Source: Pseudomonadota bacterium
Lineage (GTDB): Bacteria; Pseudomonadota; Alphaproteobacteria; Reyranellales; Reyranellaceae
DNA length: 61,504 nt
Assembly (NCBI GenBank): GCA_018240745.1
Contig: JAFEFF010000186.1
Location: 1-61,504 of the forward strand
Direction: 5' to 3'
In this document: piece by piece, positions 1-10,759 of the stretch
Position numbering within the stretch: position 1 is the first letter of the stretch
How the letters are laid out: each line of letters begins with the position of its first letter
The notes under the pieces: generated by a model
The model's input: the letters and a program-made list of their open reading frames with translations, nothing else
Database searches by the model: none
What the model was told of the DNA's origin: nothing
Made by a program: the position numbers and the translations under genes

Positions 1-69
1 GAGGTCGTGGCGCCGCAGGTCGACGACACCACGCGCGCCTGGCTCATCGACGCGACCCGCTCGATCTGA
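1..69 (+). CDS. C-terminal end of an unidentified protein (partial)
   Basis: Reading frame 1 is open from the window edge to a TGA at 67-69 and gives 22 residues ending WLIDATRSI. Only the tail is present, so no family can be assigned. The next gene downstream lies on the opposite strand and converges with it. The call rests only on an open frame that ends cleanly; it could be chance. Confidence 0.35.
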   Translation, partial: EVVAPQVDDTTRAWLIDATRSI

Positions 70-208
70 TCTTCCGCCGGGGGCGCGCCCACTTCAGTGG
101 TGCGTCTTCTCAGTGGACCGCGAGCTTCCAGCTCGCTCATGAGCGCGCAGGATGCGCGCGGTCCAGAAGACCATGAGCGGCACGGGAGTGCCGCGCTCTC
201 CGCAAAGG

Positions 209-1084
209 TCAGGTCGTGGCGATCAGCAGCTCTTCGGAATTGAATGGCGGGCGCAGGCCGTCGGGGCGGTTCTTGAAGTAGCGTTCGACGAGATCGGCGG
301 CCGAGACGTGCCGCGCGTCGCGAAAGCCTGCCTCGCGCGCCATGGCCATGATCTCGGCCGGCAGGAAGAAGCTGATGAACGGCGTGCCGCTTGCCCGCGC
401 GCCCTTGGCCGCCATTTCCATGCCCGGCCGCACTGCCGGCTCGGCCATCTCGAGCGGCAGCAGAAAGCTCATGGCGAACGTCGATCCCGTCGCCAAGGCG
501 GCCACCTCGCCGAGCAGCGCCATGATCGCCTCGCGCGTGAGGTACATGCTGACGCCGGTCGACGTCACGACCGCTGGCCGGGTGGTATCGAAGCCGGCTG
601 CGACGAGCTTGTGGCTCCAGCGGTCGCCCGCCTCGAAGTCCACGGGCACGAGCTTCAGCCACTCGGGCACGCCGTAGCCCAGCTCGACCAGGCGCTGGCG
701 CTTCCAGGCCTGCGTGCCGGGCTGGTCGACCTCGAACACGCGAAGGCGCGAGGCCAGCTCGGACCGGCGCTGCACGAACGTGTCGAGGCCCGCGCCGAGC
801 AGGACGTACTGATCGACGCCGCGCTGCGATTGCTCGGCGACCAGGTCTTCGATGAAGCGCGCGCGGGCGACGATGGAGGCGCGGAACATCCGCGTGCCCT
901 CCGGATGCATGTCGCCGCGCTGCCGCCATCCTTCTTCCGGTGCCGCCAGACGAAGACCGATCGTGTCCTCGAGCACGTGCGGCGGCGCATCGACCTCGAC
1001 ATGCAGCGCGCGCCACAGGGCGACGCGCACCGCCGTGCTGTCGGGTGCTCCCAACCTGTCGGGTGCTCCCGGCTTGCCGGGCAT
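209..1084 (-). CDS. SAM-dependent methyltransferase, TIGR00027 / leucine carboxyl methyltransferase-like
   Basis: The 291-residue product resembles the TIGR00027/PPM-like class I methyltransferases. A glycine-rich SAM-binding loop reads YVLLGAGLDTF near residue 95 and is followed by a motif II-like VFEVDQPGTQAWK stretch, both typical of that family. A third block, TSTGVSMYLT, near residue 178 matches the family's EGVxxYLT signature. The substrate is unknown; proteins of this type methylate carboxyl or hydroxyl groups of small molecules or proteins. The ATG follows the stop of the upstream D-cysteine desulfhydrase gene by one base, so the two genes are almost certainly cotranscribed and translationally coupled. 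Family call is firm, function is not. Confidence 0.8.
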   Translation of the reverse strand: MPGKPGAPDRLGAPDSTAVRVALWRALHVEVDAPPHVLEDTIGLRLAAPEEGWRQRGDMHPEGTRMFRASIVARARFIEDLVAEQSQRGVDQYVLLGAGLDTFVQRRSELASRLRVFEVDQPGTQAWKRQRLVELGYGVPEWLKLVPVDFEAGDRWSHKLVAAGFDTTRPAVVTSTGVSMYLTREAIMALLGEVAALATGSTFAMSFLLPLEMAEPAVRPGMEMAAKGARASGTPFISFFLPAEIMAMAREAGFRDARHVSAADLVERYFKNRPDGLRPPFNSEELLIATT

Positions 1085-1085
1085 G

Positions 1086-2120
1086 TCAGTCCTTCAGTTC
1101 GGTCCGGCCGAGAACCACGTCCTCGTAGACATGCAGCGACGGCAGGCCGCCGGTGTGCATGAACAGTACCTTCGCGTTCGGCTTGAAGAAGCCCTGGCGC
1201 GCGAGGCCGATCAGGCCGGCCATGATCTTGCCGGTATAGACCGGGTCGAGCGGGATGGCCTCGGTGCGCGCCATCATCTGCACCGCCTCGACCATCTTCG
1301 CGTTGGGCACCGAGTACTTCGGCTGCCAGAATCCGCCGACGCTCTTCACCAGCTCGCGCGGCACCTTGCCGATGCCGAGCAGGTCGGCGACCGCCTGCGC
1401 CTCCTTGTGGACCAGCGGCTCCTGGTCGGCCGGATCGCGGCTCACGCCGATGCCGATCAGCGGAATCTTGATGTTGTTGCCGTAGAAGCCCGCGGTCATG
1501 CCGCCATGCGTGCCCGAGCTGCCCGAGCCGACGACCACGGCGTCGAACGCCACGCCCATGTCGAGCCACTGCTGTTGCATCTCCTGCACGCAGGCGACGT
1601 AACCCAGCCCGCCGATCGCATTCGAGCCGCCGCCCGGGATGATGTAGCCCTTGCGGCCGAGCGAGGCGAGCTCCTGGGCGATCTTCGACATCGCGCCACC
1701 CATGTCCGAGCCGCCCGGCAGCACGGTGATGGCCTCGACGCCCATCAGCTCGAACATGAAGTTGTTGCCGCCGGCTTCCTTCTTGTAGCTGTTCGGCACG
1801 CGCTCCTCGATCACGAAGCGGGCCTTCAGGCCTTCCTTGATCGCGGCGGCCAGCGTGATGCGGCAATGGTTGGACTGCGGCGCGCCGCAGGTGATCAGCG
1901 TGTCGCACCCTTGCGCGAGCGCATCAGCCGCGAGGAACTCGAGCTTGCGCGTCTTGTTGCCGCCCGGGAACAGGCCGAGCATGTCGTCGCGCTTGATCCA
2001 GATCTCCGGGCCGACGCCGCCCGGGCAGGTCCTGGCGAGGGCCTTGGTGAAGTGCGGCAGGAACTCGATCGGCGTGACGAACGGGGTATAGCGACGACGT
2101 GGAAAACGGGCCAAATCCAT
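1086..2120 (-). CDS. dcyD: D-cysteine desulfhydrase / ACC deaminase-family PLP enzyme
   Basis: The 344-residue protein belongs to the PLP-dependent fold-type II family containing D-cysteine desulfhydrase, ACC deaminase and L-cysteate sulfo-lyase. The PLP lysine is Lys56 in FPGGNKTRKLEF, followed by TCGAPQSNH, the conserved loop that contacts substrate carboxylate. A glycine-rich phosphate-binding region lies at SGSSGTHGG. Members deaminate D-cysteine to pyruvate, sulfide and ammonia in the cytoplasm. Length is close to that of E. coli DcyD. Desulfhydrase versus sulfo-lyase or deaminase activity cannot be settled from sequence alone. It starts at ATG 2120 with a GGAG about 9 nt upstream and is followed directly by the methyltransferase gene. 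Confidence 0.8.
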   Translation of the reverse strand: MDLARFPRRRYTPFVTPIEFLPHFTKALARTCPGGVGPEIWIKRDDMLGLFPGGNKTRKLEFLAADALAQGCDTLITCGAPQSNHCRITLAAAIKEGLKARFVIEERVPNSYKKEAGGNNFMFELMGVEAITVLPGGSDMGGAMSKIAQELASLGRKGYIIPGGGSNAIGGLGYVACVQEMQQQWLDMGVAFDAVVVGSGSSGTHGGMTAGFYGNNIKIPLIGIGVSRDPADQEPLVHKEAQAVADLLGIGKVPRELVKSVGGFWQPKYSVPNAKMVEAVQMMARTEAIPLDPVYTGKIMAGLIGLARQGFFKPNAKVLFMHTGGLPSLHVYEDVVLGRTELKD

Positions 2121-2349
2121 TGCGATCGAACTCCAGCGGTAGACCTGCGATTGAGCGGTGCAAGCGCTCTAGCACTCCGCCGGCCCGCGCGAAAGCGGAC
2201 CTGATGTCGTCGCCAAAGGGCTGCCGTGGCGGTCGAGACGATGCGGTCGACGCACCGTTCATTGCACGCGTCCGATCGGTACAGCCCGACGGCATGTAAG
2301 GCCCGCTTGGCTCGTTGTAGAGACCGATGCTGGCTGCGCTCCTTGGCTC

Positions 2350-4521
<2,172 letters not shown>

Positions 4522-4555
4522 TTAAAACACGTTTCGTCCTGCCGAAATGCTTCCC

Positions 4556-4583
4556 GTGTCATCCCGAGCGCAGCGAGGGATCT
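4556..4583 (+). repeat. Left 28-bp inverted repeat of GIY-YIG cassette
   Basis: This copy contains the stop codon of the GIY-YIG gene (4559-4561, read on the minus strand) and encodes its final IDPSLRSG residues. It pairs with the copy at 4888-4915 with one mismatch. Confidence 0.8.
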
Positions 4584-4873
4584 ATGACGACCAGCGTCTC
4601 GAACAGGTCGGCCCAGCTTGGATTAGTCGCTTCGACCAGCGCGTCCTTCTCCGAACGTCGCCAGCCCTTGATCTCCTTCTCGCGGGCGATGGCATCCTCG
4701 ATGTACTGATATTCCTCGGCGTGAACGAGCCTATGGACCCGGTATCGCCGGGTAAACGCGCTGCCCTCGCCATTACGATGTTGGGTCACTAGATTCTCGA
4801 GATTGTTCGTAACGCCGACATACATGACCTTCCGGTTCACGCTTGTCAGGATATAGACGTAGTACGCTCGCAC
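4559..4873 (-). CDS. Small GIY-YIG nuclease-domain protein
   Basis: The 104-residue protein consists of a single GIY-YIG domain. The motif appears as YYVYILTS followed about 10 residues later by YVGVTNNLE, then HRNGEGSAFTRRY, and KEIKGWRRSEKDALVEATNP near the C terminus, all typical of the short UPF0213/YhbQ-like family. These have a nuclease fold, but their biological role is largely unknown. The best start is GTG 4873, since the YVYIL strand begins five codons later; no strong ribosome site precedes it. The last eight residues are encoded by a flanking inverted repeat. The gene probably travels with the repeats rather than belonging to the recN-ligA cluster. Confidence 0.8.
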   Translation of the reverse strand: MRAYYVYILTSVNRKVMYVGVTNNLENLVTQHRNGEGSAFTRRYRVHRLVHAEEYQYIEDAIAREKEIKGWRRSEKDALVEATNPSWADLFETLVVIDPSLRSG

Positions 4874-4887
4874 CGGACGCCGCCGCT

Positions 4888-4915
4888 AGGTCCCTCGCTG
4901 CGCTCGGGATGACAC
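4888..4915 (-). repeat. Right 28-bp inverted repeat of GIY-YIG cassette
   Basis: This is the inverted partner of 4556-4583, lying about 15 bases upstream of the GIY-YIG start codon. The single mismatch is at the inner end. Confidence 0.8.
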
Positions 4916-4942
4916 CGGTGCTGTCGGCAACGTCTCGTATCA

Positions 4943-6622
4943 CTACCCCGCAGTCGCCAGCAGCTTGTCGGCGGCGGCGCGGGCCTCGGCGGTGACCTCG
5001 GCGCCCGACAGCATGCGGGCGATTTCCTCGCGGCGGCCCCTGGCGTCGAGCGACAGGACGTCGGTGCTGGCGTTGGTGCGCGTGGTGGTCTTGCGGATCA
5101 GCCAGTGGCGGTCGGCGATTGCAGCGACCTGCGGCGAGTGCGTCACCACCAGTACCTGCACTTCTCTTGCAAGTCGCTTCAGCCGCTCGCCGACCGCTGC
5201 CGCCGTGGCGCCACCGATGCCAGAGTCCACCTCGTCGAACACGATCGTGGCGGCGTCGCCGACCTTGGCGAGGCAGACCTTGAGCGCCAACAGGAAGCGC
5301 GACAGCTCGCCGCCCGAGGCGATCCGGGCGATCGGCGCCGGTGGCGTGCCGGGATTGGTGGCGACGGTGAACTGCACCCGGTCGGTACCCGAGTCGGACC
5401 AGTCGGCTTCGGCAAGCGGCGTGAGCTCGGTCACGAACTTCGCCTTTTCGAGCTTGAGCGGGCCGAGCTCGGCGGACACCGCCTTGTCGAGCCGGACCGC
5501 GCCCTTGCGCCGCGCCGCGGCCTGCGCTTCGGCGGCGGCGACGTAGGCCGCGCGGGCAGCCTTCGCCTTCTCGGCGAGCTTCTTCAGGCCGGCCTCGCCA
5601 TCGTCGAGCGCGGCGAGCTGCGCGGTCATCTTCCCGGCGAGCGGCGCCAGCTCGGCCACGGTGACGCCGTGCTTGCGGGCGACAGCGCGCAAGGCGAACA
5701 GCCGCTCCTCGATCTTCTCCAGGCGATTGGGATCGAACTCCAGCGCATCGCGTGCCGCCTCGAGCTGCGCCTGCGCCTCGGTCGCCTCGCTCAGCGCCTT
5801 GTCGAGCGCCGCCAGCGAGGCGTCGAGCCGACCGGCCGCCTTGTCGACGTTGCGCTCGACCAGCCGGTGCGCGGCACGTAGGGCGGCTGTTGCACCGCGT
5901 CCCGCTTCCAGCTCGCCCAGTGCCTGGGCCACCGCCTCGCCCAGCGCGGAGCCGGCGCGCAGAAGCTGCCGTTCGGCGGCCAGAGTCTCCTCGTCGTCCG
6001 CCTTGGGGGACAGCGCTTCGAGCTCCTTCACGGCATGGCGCAGGAAATCCTCATCGCGGCGCGCCGCGGCGGCCGCGGCTTCCGCCTCGGCGCGTTCGCG
6101 CTCGGCCTCGCGCCAGTCGTGCCAGGCGTCGCGCACAGTGGCCGCCTGCTTTTCGAGGCCGGCGAAGGCATCGAGCGAAGCGCGATGCGTGGCGGTGTCG
6201 AGCAGTCCGTGCTGCTCCATCTGTCCCTGGATCTCGACCAGCGTCTCGCCGAGGCGGCGGAGCAGCGCCACCGAGGCCGGCTGATCGTTGACGAAGGCAC
6301 GGCCGCGGCCGTCGGCGCCGATCGTCCGGCGGAGCGTCAGCACGTCCTCGTCGTCGAGCCCCTGCCCGGACAGGATAGCGTGCGCCGCGTGGGCTTTCGG
6401 CAAATCGAACGAGGCGGCGACCGAAGCCTGCGGCGCGCCACGGCGCACCGCCGCCGAATCGGCGCGGGCACCCAGCGCCAGTCCGAGCGCGTCGATCAGG
6501 ATGGACTTGCCGGCACCGGTCTCGCCGGTCAGCGCGCCAAGGCCCGAGTTGCCGCCGTGCGCAAAGGTTAGGTCGAGCTTTTCGATCAGCACGAAGTCGC
6601 GGATCGAAAGCGAGAGCAGCAT
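4943..6622 (-). CDS. recN: DNA repair protein RecN (SMC-like ATPase)
   Basis: RecN is a cytoplasmic SMC-type ATPase acting early in double-strand break repair. The 559-residue protein has an N-terminal Walker A (GETGAGKS, residues 33-40), long central alanine/glutamate-rich coiled coils (about 160-360) and a C-terminal head with the ABC signature region IASGGELSRF, Walker B in TIVFDEVDSGIGG and the H-loop VTHSPQVAA. Length matches E. coli RecN (553 aa). The start is ATG 6622, giving MLLSLSIRDFVLIEKLDL, the conserved N terminus; an open frame extending farther upstream overlaps bamD and is not part of the protein. It begins 8 nt after the bamD stop, so the two are probably cotranscribed. Confidence 0.96.
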   Translation of the reverse strand: MLLSLSIRDFVLIEKLDLTFAHGGNSGLGALTGETGAGKSILIDALGLALGARADSAAVRRGAPQASVAASFDLPKAHAAHAILSGQGLDDEDVLTLRRTIGADGRGRAFVNDQPASVALLRRLGETLVEIQGQMEQHGLLDTATHRASLDAFAGLEKQAATVRDAWHDWREAERERAEAEAAAAAARRDEDFLRHAVKELEALSPKADDEETLAAERQLLRAGSALGEAVAQALGELEAGRGATAALRAAHRLVERNVDKAAGRLDASLAALDKALSEATEAQAQLEAARDALEFDPNRLEKIEERLFALRAVARKHGVTVAELAPLAGKMTAQLAALDDGEAGLKKLAEKAKAARAAYVAAAEAQAAARRKGAVRLDKAVSAELGPLKLEKAKFVTELTPLAEADWSDSGTDRVQFTVATNPGTPPAPIARIASGGELSRFLLALKVCLAKVGDAATIVFDEVDSGIGGATAAAVGERLKRLAREVQVLVVTHSPQVAAIADRHWLIRKTTTRTNASTDVLSLDARGRREEIARMLSGAEVTAEARAAADKLLATAG

Positions 6623-6630
6623 GCCGCCCG

Positions 6631-7458
6631 TCAGAAGAGCCCGAAGAACCAGCCGCCGCCGGACGGATTCTCCGCCGGACTGCCTTCGCCGGTGACCAGG
6701 TAATAACTGTCCTGGTACCAGTCGCTGCCCGGGAAGTTGTAGCCGAGCACCGCCGCGGTCTCCTTGGCCTCGTTCTTCACACCGAGTGCCAGATAGCATT
6801 CGACCAGGCGATGCAGGGCCTCGGGCACGTGCGTCGTCGTCTGGTACCGCTCGATCACGGTCCGGAAGCGGTTGATCGCGCCAACATACTGGTGCTGCTT
6901 CTCGTAGTAGCGGCCGATGTCCATCTCCTTGCCGGCGAGATGGTCGATGGTCAGCTCGACCTTGAGGCGGGCGTCGCGCGCGTAGGGCGTGTCGGGGAAG
7001 CGCTTGGCGACGTCCGACAGCGAGTCGAGCGCCTGCTGGGTCGTGCGCTGGTCGCGGCCGACGTCCGAGATCTGCTCGTAATAGCAGAGGCCCTTGAGGT
7101 AGTAGGCGTAGGGGATGTCGCGATGGCCGGGATGGAGCTGGATGAACCGGTCGAGCGCGATGATCGCGTCGTCGTACTTGTTCGACTGGTAGTAGGTGAA
7201 CGCGGCCATGATCTGCGCCTTGGTCGCCCACACCGAATAGGGATGCTGGCGATCGACCTCCTCGAACTCCTTGGCGGCCAGCTTGTATTCCTGGCGGCCG
7301 AGGTCATCGAGCGCGCGGTTGTACAGGACCTCGACCGGCTGCTCGGTGAAGGTCTCGTCCTTGTCGGAACCGAACCAGCCGCACGCCGTGAGCGACGACG
7401 CGAGCGCCAATGCGAGAATTGGGAGCGCGCGACGAACCAGAAGAAACGCTTTCGACAT
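6631..7458 (-). CDS. bamD: Outer membrane assembly lipoprotein BamD
   Basis: BamD is an essential lipoprotein of the BAM complex that inserts beta-barrel proteins into the outer membrane. The 275-residue product has a lipoprotein signal peptide ending in the lipobox LTAC with Cys26 as the lipidated residue, then tetratricopeptide-type repeats (VLYNRALDDLGRQEYKLAAKEFEEV, YYQSNKYDDAIIALDRFIQLHP and further). Start ATG 7458 is chosen because it places the basic, hydrophobic signal at the N terminus; a longer upstream extension in frame lacks a signal. It lies just beyond the ftsZ terminator, so it probably has its own promoter in the roughly 45-nt gap, and recN follows closely. Confidence 0.94.
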   Translation of the reverse strand: MSKAFLLVRRALPILALALASSLTACGWFGSDKDETFTEQPVEVLYNRALDDLGRQEYKLAAKEFEEVDRQHPYSVWATKAQIMAAFTYYQSNKYDDAIIALDRFIQLHPGHRDIPYAYYLKGLCYYEQISDVGRDQRTTQQALDSLSDVAKRFPDTPYARDARLKVELTIDHLAGKEMDIGRYYEKQHQYVGAINRFRTVIERYQTTTHVPEALHRLVECYLALGVKNEAKETAAVLGYNFPGSDWYQDSYYLVTGEGSPAENPSGGGWFFGLF

Positions 7459-7505
7459 ATCCCATCCGTGAAGCCGGTTTGCGGGGGTTATATCACGCGG
7501 AACCC

Positions 7506-7531
7506 AAAAAAAGAGGGGCCGAAGGCCCCTC
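7506..7531 (-). terminator. Rho-independent terminator after ftsZ
   Basis: On the minus strand an 8-bp perfect stem GAGGGGCC/GGCCCCTC with a 3-nt TTC loop (7513-7531) is followed at once by seven T (7506-7512). It ends the dcw operon about 35 nt after the ftsZ stop and separates it from bamD-recN. Confidence 0.92.
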
Positions 7532-7566
7532 AAGAAGATGCATGGAGAACGCTGTGGAAGCCTGTG

Positions 7567-9333
7567 TCAGTTGGCTTGACGGCGCAAAAATGCCGGAATT
7601 TGCAGATCGTCGTCATCGCGCGCCGGCTTTGCGCGTTCGGTGACATCGAGGTTCATCGACGGCTGTGCGACCGGCTTCGGTGCGGGCTTGGGCGCCACCG
7701 GCACGACGTTTTCCGGGGCGACGGTGCGAGGAGCAGCCGAGGGATCGACCAGAGTCTGAGGCACAGGCGCCGGCGCGGCCGGTGCCGCCTTCGGCGCGGA
7801 GAATGCGCCGGTGATGCGCTGGAACAGGTTCGGCGCACGGCTCTCGCCCGCGGCGGGACGCGCAACCGGGCGCGCGATCGGCTCGCCGGCGCGCACCACC
7901 GGCCGGGTCGCCGGACGCGTCACACGCCAGTCGTTCTCGTCGACCATCGGCTTCTGCGGAGCCGGCGCGGGCGCCGGTGCAGGAGACGCGACGGGCGTCG
8001 GCGCCGGCGCCGACACGGCAATCGGCGCCGGGGCTGGCGCCGGAGCGACCGGAGCCGAGACCGCGACTTCGACCGGCGGCGCAACGACCGGTGCCGGCGC
8101 TTCCATCATTGCCGGAGCCGGTACTTCCATCATTGCCGGCGCCGGTTCCATCATCACCGGAGCGGGCGGAGCGACAGGTGTCGGCGGCGCGACCGGGGCA
8201 GCGACCGGCGCCATGGCCACCGCTGCCGGCGCCGCAACTGCCGCAGCCGGCACGGCGACCCGGCCGACCGGCGGCGCGGCCGGGCGGCTCAGCGCCGGCT
8301 GGCCGGTCTGAATCGGCCGGCTCATGTCGAGGTTGAGGTAGTTCGGCGCCGGCGCCTGCTGCGCCATCGCGGCGATGCCGGTCGCGACGACCGACACGCG
8401 CATGCGGCCCTGCATCGAGGCGTCGAAGGTCGAGCCGAAGATGATGTTGGCGTCCTGGTCGACTTCCTCGCGGATGCGGTTGGCCGCCTCGTCGACCTCG
8501 TGCAACGTCATGTCGAGGCCGCCGGTGATGTTGATGAGCACGCCCTTCGCGCCCTTCATCGAGTGATCTTCCAGCAGCGGGTTCGAGATGGCGCTCTCTG
8601 CCGCGACGCGGGCGCGATCCGGACCCTCGGCCTCGCCGGTGCCCATCATCGCCTTGCCCATCTCGCCCATCACCGTGCGGATGTCGGCGAAGTCGAGGTT
8701 GATCAGGCCGGGCATGACCATCAGGTCGGTGACTCCGCGCACGCCCATGTGCAGCACGTCGTCGGCCATCTTGAAGGCGTCGGCGAAGGTCGTCTTCTCG
8801 TTGGCGATCTTGAACAGGTTCTGGTTCGGGATGACGATCAGCGTGTCGACCACCTTCTCGAGCTCGGTGATGCCCTGATCGGCCGACTGCATGCGGCGGC
8901 GGCCCTCGAAGTGGAACGGCTTGGTGACGACGCCGATGGTCAGGATGCCCTGGGCGCGCGCCGCCTCGGCAATCACGGGCGCCGCACCGGTTCCGGTACC
9001 GCCGCCCATGCCGGCGGTGACGAACACCATGTTGGCGCCATCGAGTAGCTGCAGGATCTCCGGCAGCGCTTCCTCCGCGGCCTGGCGGCCGACCTCGGGA
9101 CGCGCACCGGCGCCCAGACCCTGGGTGATGGTGATGCCGAGCTGGACGCGGCGGTCGGCGAGCGACTGGCCGAGCGCCTGCGCGTCAGTGTTGGCGACGA
9201 TGAACTCCACGCCTTCGAGCGCGGCACTGATCATGTTGTTGACGGCGTTTCCGCCCGCGCCACCGACACCAATGACGGTGATGCGCGGCTTAATCTCGGA
9301 CTCCTTCTGGGGGAGACTGAGGTTGATGGTCAT
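7567..9333 (-). CDS. ftsZ: Cell division GTPase FtsZ
   Basis: FtsZ polymerises into the cytokinetic ring at mid-cell. The 588-residue protein carries the tubulin signature GGGTGTG at 110-116, the N-terminal [13 protein letters not shown] nucleotide-binding loop and the T7 synergy loop NLDFADIR (212-219), so the GTPase domain is complete by about residue 325. It is followed by an unusually long proline/alanine-rich linker of roughly 240 residues, including [16 protein letters not shown] repeats, and ends in the conserved peptide [11 protein letters not shown] that binds FtsA and other partners. ATG 9333 is preferred over GTG 9348 because GGAGAGAG lies at ribosome-site distance before it. It is the last gene of the dcw operon, before a strong terminator. 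Confidence 0.97.
   Translation of the reverse strand: MTINLSLPQKESEIKPRITVIGVGGAGGNAVNNMISAALEGVEFIVANTDAQALGQSLADRRVQLGITITQGLGAGARPEVGRQAAEEALPEILQLLDGANMVFVTAGMGGGTGTGAAPVIAEAARAQGILTIGVVTKPFHFEGRRRMQSADQGITELEKVVDTLIVIPNQNLFKIANEKTTFADAFKMADDVLHMGVRGVTDLMVMPGLINLDFADIRTVMGEMGKAMMGTGEAEGPDRARVAAESAISNPLLEDHSMKGAKGVLINITGGLDMTLHEVDEAANRIREEVDQDANIIFGSTFDASMQGRMRVSVVATGIAAMAQQAPAPNYLNLDMSRPIQTGQPALSRPAAPPVGRVAVPAAAVAAPAAVAMAPVAAPVAPPTPVAPPAPVMMEPAPAMMEVPAPAMMEAPAPVVAPPVEVAVSAPVAPAPAPAPIAVSAPAPTPVASPAPAPAPAPQKPMVDENDWRVTRPATRPVVRAGEPIARPVARPAAGESRAPNLFQRITGAFSAPKAAPAAPAPVPQTLVDPSAAPRTVAPENVVPVAPKPAPKPVAQPSMNLDVTERAKPARDDDDLQIPAFLRRQAN
8096..8172 (-). repeat. Short in-frame repeats in the FtsZ linker
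   Basis: Three near-identical segments, each with the core TTCCATCAT on the plus strand, follow one another at about 30-bp spacing and encode copies of [13 protein letters not shown] units in the FtsZ linker. Such repeats can change in number by slippage without breaking the frame. Confidence 0.6.
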
Positions 9334-9449
9334 TTCGGCTCTCTCCACGCAAACGAGGGGTTATCTGCTCGGAGCGGCAGCGTGAGCCCGTGTTGTGGGT
9401 AAGCCCTTACACTGCCGTCGGCTTTTCTTGGTCTTTTATCTCTACAGCC

Positions 9450-9472
9450 TGTGGGAATTGCCTCTTCCCACA
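9450..9472 (-). promoter_or_regulatory. Perfect inverted repeat in the ftsA-ftsZ spacer
   Basis: TGTGGGAA (9450-9457) and TTCCCACA (9465-9472) form an 8-bp perfect inverted repeat with a 7-nt spacer. It lies in the roughly 150-nt gap between ftsA and ftsZ, the longest gap in this part of the operon. There is no following T-run, so it is not a simple terminator. It could be an operator or an mRNA hairpin influencing ftsZ expression; the role is inferred from position only. Confidence 0.4.
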
Positions 9473-9484
9473 CAACATATTGCC

Positions 9485-10720
9485 CTAAAAGTTTTCCCTT
9501 ATCCAACTTCCAATGCGTCCGATGCGGCTCGACGGTGCTTCGGGCACAACTGGTTGAGCTTGCGTCACGGCGTGATGCTGTTGCGCAAAGGCGAGCAGGC
9601 CGGCCGCCGCGGAAAATGCAGGCCCGCCGGTGGAATCCGCGAGTCCGGCGAGCCGCAGCGGGCCGCCGGTCCGCACTTTCTTGTTGAGAATCGCGCTCGC
9701 AACTTCGGGCACGCCGTCGAGTTGGCAGCCGCCGCCGACCAGAACGGCGCGTCCGCCCGCCAACTTATCCACACCTGAAGCCTCGAGGCGGCTGCGCACC
9801 AGCTCGAACGTCTCCTCGACGCGCGGACGAATGATGCCGACGAGGATCGACCGTGGGATGTGGTTGGGCCGGGTGCGGTCCTCCTCGCCGATCAGCGGCA
9901 CGTCGATGATGTCGTACTCGTCGTTGGGCTTGGCGACGGCGCGGCCGATTTGGGTCTTCATGCGCTCGGCGTGGGCGACCGGGGTCGATAGGCCGCGGGC
10001 GATGTCGCGGGTGACGTGCTCGCCGCCGACCGGGATCGAATCGACGTGCACCAGATTGCCTTCGTAGAACACCGCGATCGAGGTCGTGCCGCCGCCCATG
10101 TCGATCAGGGTGACGCCCAGATCGCGCTCATCCGCTACGAGTGAGCTGAGGCCCGCGGCATGGCTCGCCACCACCCGCTCGGCAATCTCGAGATGGGCGC
10201 GGCGGACGCAGACCTGCAGGTTGCGCATCGCCCCGCTCGCCGCGGTGACCAGGTGGACGTCGACGCCGAGTCGCTCGCCGAACATGCCGCGCGCGTCCTT
10301 GACCGGCGTGCTGTCGACCGTGAATCCGATCGCCGCCGAATGGATGATGTCGCGGTCGGCGGTCTCGCCCGGCAGCGCGATGTGCTGCTGCACACGGCGA
10401 ACGTCACGCTCGCCGATCTCGTGATGGCCGATCGCGACCTCGAGGCTCTGGTTGTGCGAGGCGGGCGAGCCGCCGCTCACCCCGACGATCACCTCGCGCA
10501 CATGCTCGCCGCACATCTCCTCGGCGGTCGACACGGCGGAGGAGATGGCGCGGGTCGCGGCCTCCATGTCGACAATGTTGCCCGATCGCATGCCGTAGGC
10601 CGGCTGGTGACCGATGCCGACCACCCTGAGCCCCTGCCCGTCGACCCGGGCGACGAAGCAGACCACCTTGCTGGTGCCGATATCGAGAGCGGCGATCACC
10701 CCGTTTCTTGTCTTTGCCAC
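9485..10720 (-). CDS. ftsA: Cell division protein FtsA
   Basis: FtsA is an actin-like ATPase that tethers FtsZ filaments to the inner membrane and recruits later division proteins. The 411-residue product has the phosphate-1 motif AALDIGTSKV at the N terminus, phosphate-2 LIDMGGGTTSIAVF, the adenosine motif VLVGGGCQLDGVPE and a C-terminal amphipathic tail ending IGSWIRENF, the expected membrane anchor. The start is GTG 10720 (MAKTRNG), preceded by GGGG about 7 nt upstream. It follows ftsQ by about 40 nt and precedes ftsZ, the usual order. Confidence 0.96.
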   Translation of the reverse strand: MAKTRNGVIAALDIGTSKVVCFVARVDGQGLRVVGIGHQPAYGMRSGNIVDMEAATRAISSAVSTAEEMCGEHVREVIVGVSGGSPASHNQSLEVAIGHHEIGERDVRRVQQHIALPGETADRDIIHSAAIGFTVDSTPVKDARGMFGERLGVDVHLVTAASGAMRNLQVCVRRAHLEIAERVVASHAAGLSSLVADERDLGVTLIDMGGGTTSIAVFYEGNLVHVDSIPVGGEHVTRDIARGLSTPVAHAERMKTQIGRAVAKPNDEYDIIDVPLIGEEDRTRPNHIPRSILVGIIRPRVEETFELVRSRLEASGVDKLAGGRAVLVGGGCQLDGVPEVASAILNKKVRTGGPLRLAGLADSTGGPAFSAAAGLLAFAQQHHAVTQAQPVVPEAPSSRIGRIGSWIRENF

Positions 10721-10759
10721 GATGTATCCCCGTGCTTGTACGCTTACGTTTCTACGTTT

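Larger units (their letters stand above)
4556..4915. mobile_element. Inverted-repeat-flanked GIY-YIG cassette (360 bp)
   Basis: Two copies of a 28-bp sequence (core CATCCCGAGCGCAGCGAGGG) sit in inverted orientation at 4556-4583 and 4888-4915 and match at 27 of 28 positions. They enclose almost exactly one gene, a 104-codon GIY-YIG nuclease, whose TGA stop and last codons lie inside the left repeat. The unit lies between recN and ligA, genes that are usually adjacent. The arrangement suggests insertion of a compact repeat-plus-nuclease element. No target-site duplication could be recognised by eye, and mobility is an inference. Confidence 0.6.

Noticed and set aside
2121..2349. Possible regulatory RNA or gene between dcyD and ligA
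   Set aside because: The 229-nt gap has no convincing frame, hairpin with T-run or recognisable RNA motif.
6811..9048. Long plus-strand frame opposite ftsZ and bamD
   Set aside because: It is antisense to two certain genes, has low-complexity His/Arg-rich translation, and reflects G+C bias at third positions. Many similar antisense frames in the window were dropped for the same reason.
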